From Argentina anserina (taxonomy: Eukaryota; Streptophyta; Magnoliopsida; Rosales; Rosaceae): 64,000 nt of DNA. Every line of letters begins with the position of its first letter. Positions within the stretch are counted from its first letter, which is position 1. Below the pieces are notes generated by a model that saw nothing but the letters and a program-made list of their open reading frames with translations, did no database searches and had not been told where the DNA came from. The translations under genes and the position numbers were made by a program. This document shows, in pieces, positions 55,136-64,000 of the stretch. Location: assembly GCF_933775445.1 (NCBI RefSeq), contig NC_065878.1, positions 4,858,001-4,922,000 on the forward strand. The letters are read 5' to 3'.

Positions 55136-57300
55136 TCAGCCAATTTTTGATGTAATTAGGGGTCAAACCGGGCGACAGACGGAACATCTTGGCGATACTG
55201 GCAAGACTGTATATTGCAAACCTGTTATAGTTTGTCTAATCTTGCACGAGCGTTAGTTCAATTTGAATTTTGTGAAAACATCACCATACTTTAAAACGGT
55301 GGAATATGGAGTGCATTTCATGACATGTAACACTACAAATCATCACCAAAACAAGGTGGAAACATGTCATAACAAGACATTAATGAAGCCTTCATCATGC
55401 CAACAAGGCATAAATATGCTACAACAAGCATTATCGGTTCAAAATAAAGACGAGAGGAAATGCTCATGGCTCGGAGTCCTTCGGCGTTTTGCAATGCTAG
55501 GTTGCAAAGTGTTGATCAAAATCAAATAGATGATGACCTAAACCGCCAAAGATTATGGAAAACCGAAATAAATGTATAATAACAACATCAAAGATCATAT
55601 ATGTGTGCATTGCGTCACACAAAGATCGTGAAAGCCTGACTTATACCACAATTAAAGCCGTGAGATTATGTAGGTAATTCCATGTAGTATGTAATGCGTT
55701 ACATTGCATTAACATATTGCTTTTGGTAATGAGACCATAATTGCATCGAGACATTCTCGTATGTTCATTTACTTGAACTTCATGAGAATTTTATAGCCAA
55801 CAATTGTATTGAGATCTTGACAATGAAATCAATTCAAAGTGTAATGACTTGTGCGGTGAATACATTCACAAAAACTTGGGAAAATACACGGATTTATAGT
55901 TATTCAGACTATTAACCGAAACATTTATACTTCATTATTTTCATTTTATAACCGCAATGTATAATTGCTTTGAAATCCGTAATAGTGAGAAGATATTCTC
56001 ATGTTTTTCCATATAATGAGTGTCTTGTTTTTAGAATTTCTCATATCTCGCTCTTGTATATTTTGATCATAATGTTTCCGTCTTTTAATGAAACGATGTT
56101 GCACTAAAAGAAATTAATCTGGACTAGGTGCATCAACACATCCAATATGAATATGCCAAATTTCAAGCGCATGTTACGGTCAACAAGATGGAAGATTCAT
56201 TATGTATCAATATATGATACAACTTCTAAGTACTGAATTGTAGGTCATGTCCCAAATTATGGTGACTCAATTCAATGAACCATGACAAATTCCATCACAA
56301 CGGTATAAGTGACAATTTTCATCACAAACCAATGGTATAAGCGACAATTTCCGTGGAAAACCGATATTTGTCACTTTTTTTTTCAAACATGTAGCTACAC
56401 ACAACAGCTATGGATGGTAACTGCGTCACTCCCAGCTGCTCCTAAAACTCAACACCAGGGGAGTCATATTGTTGTATACCACTTGGTTGTTTGCCAAATA
56501 TACAGCAAATAAGTGTTGCTCTTTCTTGATTTCCACGATCATGCTTGATTCCATATTTCCACAAATATGCGGCGAAGTGACTCTCACCATTCCATTTTGT
56601 ATCGTCGCGTGATTAATTTAATGGAAAACAAAATCGTATGGTTAGTTACATAAAGCATATAAAATAATTCAGTAAAATTAAAATCAAATGACTGAACATA
56701 AAATTACTAATAGTAAAAATAACTCTCTTTTTTTACCCTGGAGGCAAAGTTACCATGCCTCTTCTAACAATTTACAGAAGATATAAAAACATCTTTGTCA
56801 TGGTCCAGTCGGAGAAGACCGACTAGGTCAGGTCGACGAATCCGGGTCGAGCGCCTGTGGCGCTGTTCTAGCGTCCAAGTGTACAGGCGACGATGGGGAG
56901 GCTCAACATATTAGTCGTCGAGTTGCGTCGGAGATTTAGGTTTGATGAGGGTCTTCGTTTCCCAGAAGCAAAGGTCGTCGCAGGTTCGTCGTGTAGTCGT
57001 CCATGGTTTCAAGGCTCGGGCCGTCGTCATCAGGTTCTAGGTTTGGCTGCAGAGGGAGGCGCGCACATGGCTAAGTTCCCGGATCGATGGCACTAGGTCT
57101 CTCAACTATGTAGATGTGATCTGGACATGTGAGCTCGCCGGCAGGGTCAAACCGATTTTGTTTTTTTTTAGCAGAAAAGTTTCTTATTCTTCTATCGAAC
57201 TTTTTCATGACAAGGAATTTTGCATCTTCTTATGTCGAATTGTTTTCATGACAGAAGGAAATTTTTTAGAGATTAGGATTCTAGACCTAGGAACTCAGGG
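55136..57300. other. Leader/gag region of the copia element or inserted DNA, unassigned
   Basis: AT-rich to 56800, then a GC-richer block (56810-57140) with short frames. No recognised domain. An inverted reading as 5' leader of the copia element is possible from its position. Confidence 0.35.
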
Positions 57301-57322
57301 TTAGAACTATGTGTTGATAATG
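57300..57322 (-). other. Candidate primer binding site of the copia element
   Basis: Directly inside the 5' LTR the minus strand reads CATTATCAACACATAGTTC. This resembles the 'gttatcagcacg' primer-site type seen in many plant copia elements. Confidence 0.5.
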
Positions 57323-57515
57323 TGTTACTAAAGAATGCAATATGCATCAAATAGGGAGAAACATCATTTTCATTCATTAGTAAGGAGGCCTTTATACAGG
57401 CATTACATTGAGTATCAAATATAATCAAGGATTATATATCTTTCCTTATCCAGTTAATCTATACTAATTAGGACAAGATACACCGGAAGATTACGAAGAG
57501 TAATTCTCCTACAAC
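57323..57515 (-). repeat. 5' LTR remnant of the copia element
   Basis: It matches 50550-50745 closely and then changes to a tandem repeat array at about 57515, so the outer half of the LTR is lost. Confidence 0.8.
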
Positions 57516-57591
57516 AAAGACATGATTATCTAGGAAAAAGATTACGACGAGTAATTCTCCTACAACAAAGACAAGATTATCTAGGAAAAAA
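57489..57591. repeat. 51-52-bp tandem duplication at the LTR edge
   Basis: Two units, each 'gattacga(a/c)gagtaattct' through 'gattatctaggaaaa', at 57489 and 57540. The unit starts inside the LTR sequence. Confidence 0.9.
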
Positions 57592-57950
57592 GATGAGTAT
57601 CTTACGATGAGAAACTTTTAGCATAAGAAAATGTACAAAGAAGGAAGGCAACATTGTCTTGTTTAATTGTACCTATAAGGAAGACAACATTATCTATGAA
57701 TAAGAAAATATACTTATAAGAAAGACAATATAATCTAGAAAACAAATGACCAATACCTTACAATGAGGAACTTTTAGCATAAGAAAATATACCTACAAGA
57801 AAAACAACATTGTCTTATTTAATTATATCTAAAAGGAATACAACATTATCTAGGAATAAGAAAATATACCTATAAGAAAGACAATATAATCTAGAAAAAA
57901 GATGACCAGTACCTTACGATGAGGAACTTTTAGCATAAAGTATAAAAGTA
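57592..57950. repeat. Minisatellite-like array, unit about 155-157 bp
   Basis: Units begin '(g)atga(g/c)(c)a(g/a)taccttac(g/a)atgag' at about 57591, 57746 and 57902. Each contains 'aacttttagcataagaaaat', 'aacattgtctt(g/a)tttaatt' and 'gacaatataatctagaaaa'. About 2.3 copies are present. Confidence 0.85.
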
Positions 57951-58675
57951 CGTACAAGATAATGTTATAGTTCTGGATCTCATATCTCCCAATTTTTTCT
58001 TCTCTTTCAATAATCTTTCTTCAACTATGACTAGGAGGGTAGGCGAGAAGTACCATGCATGATTGCCCTCCTCTTGCATCTCTCGTTCTCAATATTATGC
58101 GGTAACATTTAGTTTCATTGAGAAAAATATGTATGAAAATTCTTTCAAAAAAGACTACCTTCATATAAGAAAGATAAGAACTACAAATTTGTGTTAAAAA
58201 GAAAATGAGCATATATATAGAATGTGTGTTCGTATCAGTAACATAAAATAAGAATTATATAAGGAAACAAAAATTGATTAGTCGTAACTACTTATCTAGG
58301 AGATGTTTTCTTTTTTCAACCAGAATGGAAAAACAGAGAAGCTAAAGCCAAAATGAAAAAAAAATGAATTTATAAAAATAAAACCTATAAAGAATATTGA
58401 AATAATTAATTGGGTGTAGATTCAAAAAAAAATGGAGTGTGTTTATATGAAAATGGGGCTTCCAGGATGAGTCTATGACTAATGATCAAATCCCAGACAT
58501 GGGATAAAACTTATAATGAACTTGAACTTGTATATTATGTTTTGTAGGGTTAATTTGATTTAATTTACAAGCATTCAGTGAATTGAATGTCTAATGCTTT
58601 TCTTTTTCGATTATGTGAGCTTCTGTTTTTGGTCAGATTCTCTAGGATATAATTTGAATGTAACTTTGATCGATT
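57951..58675. other. AT-rich spacer with no identified feature
   Basis: Short frames only (58021-58212 minus). No repeat ends or domains. Confidence 0.4.
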
Positions 58676-61162
58676 TGATTACTCGACATCAATATTAACC
58701 TATTAAAAATCGTTAGTAGTATAAAACAAGAGGGTATCGTTACACGATGGTGATCCAACCAAGGACTGAATCAGAATCAAATAACAACGAATTCACAAAG
58801 AGATATAAGTTTTGATAGTTTCAGATACTAAGTATAAAAACAGAAAATAAACCTAAGCTAATATATAAAAGTGATCAACCAGCCAACAAACAAGTAATTA
58901 CTAAAAAAATAACATAAGAACAAAGGAAACGAAATCTACTCTCATTCAAGTTCATGCCGTAGGTATCTTAGTTCAACTTAGGTTCGATAATGCATCAATT
59001 TCCTACGTGGTTCCTAATGCATAGACACAATCGAGCTCAACTACTTGCCTTGCAAAAAAACCTAACACACTAATTCATCATGCTATTATGTATCACAGAA
59101 AGAAATTAACATGTCCATAGCACCATCCAATGCCGAACTTAAGCAAATAATCAGTGAGATAGCAAAGAAGAAAACAACCACTCAACTACTTGTATCATAA
59201 TCGTTATTACCTTTGAATGATTAACATATGCGACATCAACTACTTGTATCAATCACACTATTAATATAAGAACACACCGAAATTTATCAAGAACATGGAC
59301 AAAAACCTCATGGCATAAAACCTAAAATCATTGAATAGAAATCAAAATCTTTGGATTCATAACATCATTCGAAAGTCACAACTATCTCATAGACAAGATA
59401 GAAATAAACTCTAACAAAACCTAAACAAGAATCATCCAAGAGAAAGAACAAAGAAAACCGAAATAAATACAAGAAGATAATAGAGTTACACTTTGAAATA
59501 TTCCTACGGGGTTTATCTCAAGTGAATGGATATCCTAGGCTACTTGCTTTGGATCGAAAGTATGATGAATGATGAATTTTGGATTCTAAGTGATGAATGC
59601 TCGATTACTCGACATCAATATTTAACCCTGAACACATCATTAGTAGTATAAAGAAAGAGAGTATCATTCACAAACCGGGAATCCAGCCAGGGCTTAGGAT
59701 CACATCACTTAACACGAATTCATAAAGATATAAAAAGTTGATATAGGTTTCGGATTGAATCATAAAAATAGTAAATAAAACCTAAGCTAATATATACATG
59801 TGATCAACCAACCAACACATAAACAATCACCAAAACAACTCATATAAAAGAAATCGAACCAAGCTCTATGACTTCCTTGATAATCATGCCGAGACTAGTC
59901 CATAAACAACTAAGGTTGGATCATGCAATTTAAGTTCCAAATCAGTAACCTATATGCATAAACACTTAACACATTCAAGTCTTGCCACTCGGCTTCATTG
60001 AAATCTAACATGTTCATCTTACCATATAATCCCAAAGCCATGCATATCGAATTCATTAAGTATGTCACCTACTTAACCCCCAATCATGCAATTTCGAAAA
60101 TCATATAGAAAAGAATAAGCATGTTCATAGCATAAGTCTTTAATCCAACAACCTAAATATCATGCTACAATCGTATACATAACACTTAGAAATCGAAATT
60201 GATCATACATAGTACACGGCAGAAACCAAAACAAAAAATTCATAAAACCAAAACATAATTTCGAATCCTTTATATAAATTGAATCAAGTAGCTATTTCAT
60301 AGACAAAATTGAAACAAGATTACTCTACACAAATCGCAACTCATCCAAGAATAAGAATAAAACCAAAAACCGAATTTAAACATAGAGAGAATCATGGTTA
60401 CACTTTATCAATCGATCGATCTCACAAAGTATAGCCGTGGCTTCTAGGGGATGGAACCTTCTTCACAAGCGTGCTTGAAGGCTATTGATTGGTGGGGAAT
60501 GGTGGAATCGGTTTTAGGATTTCTTGGAAGGGTGAGGGATAATTCGACAAAGCTAGGCTTGTGCTTGTGTGCAAGGTTGATGATGATCTGAATGGAGAGG
60601 CCGAGCCTCTATATATAGGAATCTAGGAAGCCTCTTGCCGTCCCATTTAGGAGATAGAAACCAATTGGGAAACTGAAATCCTCTTTGTTATGGATTTTGA
60701 TTCATGTATTCCATATCCAACATGATGTAGGAAACCAAGTCCAATAGGGAGATCACTTAAGGGCTGCACGGCAACATCCTTGGTCCAACTAGGAGTAGCT
60801 AGGCCGGCCTCCTCTTCTCCTTCTTCAACTCGAACATGATTTCCTTGTCTCACTTGGAATGCATCTTGGCAACTCTACTTCCTTTCCAAATATGATTTGT
60901 CTTTCCTGAAAAGAAATCGTCGATGAAGACATAGGAAAGGATGAAAATAGGAAAGTAGAATCATAGTCGAGTAAGGAATCCTAGCTCAATAAGGATTTCT
61001 AACACTTAGCACAATTTCATCATCAAATCATCTAAATTCGAAATAGCTCTACTTAGAACATACATATGACAAATATGAACCTAAAACAACTAAACAAGAA
61101 GTAATAAAGCATAAGAATAGGGCATATATACATTAAGAACGTCACACTTTGTGCTCCTATCA
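58676..61162 (-). repeat. 3' LTR of the right-hand Athila-type element, with partial duplication
   Basis: The right edge (start of the LTR) is ...GTGCTCCTATCA at 61162, preceded on the minus strand by the polypurine tract AAGTCTAAGTGTGGAGTTGT. A full LTR runs 59596-61162. It is joined to an extra partial LTR (58676-59590) that begins TGATTACTCGACATC and ends in the middle at 'gatgaatgatgaattttgga'. The block 'gattactcgacatcaatatt' occurs at the left edge of both. A TATA-like 'cctctatatatagga' lies at 60605-60619. Confidence 0.82.
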
Positions 61163-62980
61163 ACAACTCCACACTTAGACTTTGCTAGTCCCTTAGCAAA
61201 CACTAAAAAGAGAAATCAAAACATAAAACAAAATCAAAGCAACTATAACTAACGACACAACATTCTAATGCCTTCAACATTTTGTCTCAGAGATCTTCAA
61301 ACTCATAGTATCAAGAATAACACTCAATCGAGATAGATAGGATGAATTCAATAGTTAATAAACATGAGATTTCATTTAACAAGTAAGACATGGCAGAAAC
61401 AATAGGTGATATTAAGCTCAACATGTTCAAAACAAGTTCAAATTCAACTTACAAAGGATATGCACTCCAAATCTTTTCTCTCAAGAATATGGCATATGCT
61501 TAAAAGCTTTTCACACACAAGAGTTATGAATAAAGTGAAATTGAAAAACCTCATGAAAGGTACCAATCATATGCACAATGAACCCAAACCATATGCTTAC
61601 TCGTGAAACAAACTCCACAAATCAAGAGCTACTCATTTTAAGAATCATGCGGATCTTTAGAAAAGGGATAGGTTAGGCTCGGCATGTATATATTTTTCAG
61701 GGTAAAAGAATCACAAAGGTCATCCTCAAGACTTAGCAGAGCAAAATATCCACCTTATGTCGCCATACTCCATAAAACAAGGGCCAAATATCATCATGTT
61801 GGACCGATTCTTCACTTTAAACATTGTGAAAACGAACAAAGGCTAAAGTATACATTATTGAGCCTTCAACAAATACATCACAACTCCAAGTTCACATAAA
61901 CAAGATGTATGCCGAGATCATCATTCTTTCTTTTCCTCATTTTTTTTTCTTTCAACCTTGCATCATGAATGTTTTCTTTTCTTTTCACACGGCATCAATA
62001 CATTTTTCTTTCTTTTCATACACTTTTCACGGCATACATACATACAATAGCATAACCCCACACTTGAATCAAATCATCACTCCATATTAACACCAAGAAT
62101 CGGCTCTGCCAAGCCTCAAGACAAGGTAGAGATATAACTATACTAAGCAAGGATATAACATGTTGGTAATGAAAGAAAAGGCTTAACGTAGGCTCAAAGG
62201 GGTTAACACTAAGGTGTCCCAAGCAGGGCTCAAATAAGGAATACGGCTTTTTGGCTTAAAATGGTGGAAATCCTAAAAAGATCCAACAATCCTTTTCAAA
62301 ATCAGAGTATATTATGATATAAAGCTTCGAAAGTTTCACAAAGTAAGTTCTAGCATTCTCTAGTTTATTGCAATTTTATGGCATATAAATTAATCAAAAT
62401 AGATGTAATGAGGTTATAAAGTCAAGAAACGATATAAGAAACTCTCCAAAGAAAGGCACAAGTATATGGCTCGAAACTCACATAGGTTCCATGAATTCAA
62501 ACAAGTAAGGAACATGCTCATTCTGTACCTAAGTTTCAAAATCCTCATCTACTACATGTTCGTACAAAATCTACACATCGATTAACCATCAAATAACAAT
62601 GAAGTTTATTTCAATATCATGATCATCTATCAACCATAAATTTCGAAGATCAACTCATCCTAGACAGTTAAAGGCATACCTAGGACTCAAAACAACAACT
62701 AAACAACTAAACAACTTAAAAATCGAAAAACAGAACCAAAACTTCCACTAAAATTCGAAAATCAAAACAACAAAAATTGAAACACATAAGCATCAAACAA
62801 TAGAATAAAACGAATGATGTATACCCCACCCCACACTTAAAAGTTACATTGCCCTCAATGTACAATATGATAAGCAACAAAAATTAAAAAGAGTTAAGGG
62901 ATAAGAAAATGCAAACACTCGTTGATGGCTCCTTCATTGGCTTAAGTTTAGAGTCTATAGCCTAGACTATCTCCAAAGCA
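61163..62980 (-). other. Non-coding 3' region of the right-hand Athila-type element
   Basis: It is homologous to the reverse complement of 37213-39135. On the minus strand, AAGTGTGG(G/A)G motifs occur at about 62835 (followed by a second G run), at 62055 and at the LTR border (61171). No env-like frame is found. Confidence 0.78.
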
Positions 62981-64000
62981 TCACTTGCTTGCCGTAAGAT
63001 TAAGGAGAGACGTCTCCTCTACGTTATGCGCCACAAAATTCTCATAGTACGGCTTCAAGCGATGTCCATTGACCGTGAATTCCTTATCAATCACAACACC
63101 TTTAATCCTGATAGCACCAGAAGGAAAAATGTGAGTAACAACAAACCGTCCAAGCCACCTAGAACGGAGCTTGCCCGGAAATAATCTAAGTCGAGAATTA
63201 AACAAAAGAACTTTCTACCCAACGACAAAGTGTTTCTTCCTAATCATGCGGTCATGGAATGTCTTAGTCTTCTCCTTGTAAACCATTGCCGAATCATAGG
63301 CCTCATTTCGAATCTCTTCAAGCTCATGCAATTGTAACTTCCTATGCAATCCGGCCTCATTAATGTCCATGTTAAAATTCTTCACAGCCCACCATGCAAG
63401 ATGTTCGAGCTCCACGGGAAGATGGAACGCCTTGCCATAGACTAATCGAAATGGTGACATGCCAAGAGGAGTCTTGTATGCCGTCCTATAGGCCCAAAGA
63501 GTATCATCCAATCGTTGAGACCAATCCTTGCGTGATGGTCCAACAGACTTCTCCAAAATTCTCTTGATCTCACGATTAGATAGCTCCACTTATCCACTTG
63601 TTTGAGGGTGATAAGGCGTAGCGACCTTATGCTTGATTCCATACTTCTTCAACAATGCCTCAATGGTCCGGTTGTAAAAGTGAGATCCTCCATCATTAAT
63701 GATAACTCTCGGCATACCAAACCTAGAGAAAATATTAGAACGAAGAAAATCTGCAACAACTCGAGAATCATTAGTCCGGGTGGCTTTTGCTTCCACCCAT
63801 TTCGACATATAATCCACACAGACGAGTATGTACAAGAAACCATTAGAGCTAGGAAAAGATCCCATGAAATCAATACCCCAACAATCAAAGATTTCAACAT
63901 ATATGATCGGTGTCATAGGCATTTAATCTCTAGATCCTAAGTTTCCCGTGCGTTGGCATCTATCACAAGTCATGCAAAAATGATATGCATCTTTAAAAAT
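62981..64000 (-). pseudogene. Integrase of the right-hand Athila-type element, nearly intact
   Basis: One frame runs from the window edge to the stop at 62981. It contains the end of the zinc finger (CMTCDRCQ), the core with [20 protein letters not shown] (first Asp), [20 protein letters not shown] (second Asp) and the Glu in [14 protein letters not shown]. Then come [20 protein letters not shown] and the C-terminal [20 protein letters not shown] and [15 protein letters not shown]. Only three stops interrupt it (63923-63925, 63590-63592, 63215-63217). Each sits where the family has Gln and is explained by one C-to-T change. No frameshift is seen. The element continues beyond the window. Confidence 0.9.

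Larger units (their letters stand above)
50550..57515 (-). mobile_element. Degraded Ty1/copia element
   Basis: The 3' LTR (50550-50925) and a shortened 5' LTR (57323-57515) are direct repeats starting TGTTAC(A/T). The same family is seen at 675-1475. A short pol end next to the 3' LTR (ctccaagattgagtta block, 50951-50966) aligns with the RNase H stop region of the copy at 1073. Most internal sequence is so broken that only an integrase strip is certain. Internal length is about 6.4 kb, and parts (51.0-51.6 and 53.5-54.9 kb) may be insertions. Confidence 0.72.

Noticed and set aside
54960..55187. Ala/Pro-rich minus-strand protein
   Set aside because: It is the translation of the G-rich tract; no start context, domain or conservation can be shown.
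56893..57096. Plus-strand frame in the GC-richer block as a gene
   Set aside because: Short, without domain, and located where the copia leader should be in the opposite orientation.
1..64000. CRISPR array or bacterial operon
   Set aside because: No regularly spaced identical repeats with unique spacers and no bacterial gene organisation; all repeats are transposon-derived.

Overview
This is a transposon-packed, intergenic stretch of a flowering-plant nuclear genome, probably a dicot. I find no intact host gene, rRNA, functional tRNA or CRISPR array. The plant assignment rests on the mix of element families: Athila-type and Tat-type Ty3/gypsy, Ty1/copia, CACTA, MuDR-type MULE, hAT and PIF/Harbinger. 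The exact species cannot be named from the sequence.

Layout, left to right. 1-1480: Athila-type LTR fragment (minus) abutting the 3' end of a Ty1/copia element. 1480-4595: decayed, AT-rich sequence with a possible hAT remnant and a short MULE-type element with long inverted repeats (3394-4130). 4595-7413: hAT-like element split by a complete non-autonomous CACTA (4657-7050, target duplication AGA). 7734-12432: second complete CACTA (target duplication AAT) carrying a 2-kb solo LTR (8468-10522, target duplication TTGGT). 12560-14010: broken hAT transposase. 14881-16452: solo-like Athila LTR. 17510-29645: hAT element with an exact 8-bp target duplication (CTTGAACT), interrupted by a 10.7-kb Tat/Retand-type Ty3/gypsy element on the minus strand (17902-28576). 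30543-42219: PIF/Harbinger-like element (target duplication TAA) interrupted by a 5'-truncated Athila-type element on the plus strand. 42998-43148: MITE with a 10-bp target duplication. 43751-45872: MULE with a transposase pseudogene, cut by a 5'-truncated Ty3/gypsy element (45873-49735). 50550-57515: degraded Ty1/copia element (minus). 57489-57950: tandem repeats. 58676-64000: 3' part of another Athila-type element (minus) whose integrase frame is open except for three stops.

The most striking feature is inside the Tat element. Between pol and the 3' LTR, on the strand opposite gag-pol, lies an additional gene (about 19190-22420). It has its own TATA box, a candidate 5'-UTR intron and three short GT-AG introns, and it encodes a long coiled coil. 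Antisense additional ORFs are known from Retand-type Tat elements; the visible introns and separate promoter make this copy a good example of a spliced, divergently transcribed gene carried by a retrotransposon.

Nearly all coding regions are dead. Many nonsense codons are CAG/CAA to TAG/TAA or TGG to TGA/TAG, as expected from deamination of methylated cytosine in silenced DNA. Several elements carry internal tandem duplications (207 bp in RNase H, 186 bp in copia pol, 0.6-0.9 kb in LTRs). Insertion order can be read from the nesting: hAT before Tat, Harbinger before Athila, hAT before CACTA, CACTA before solo LTR, MULE before gypsy.
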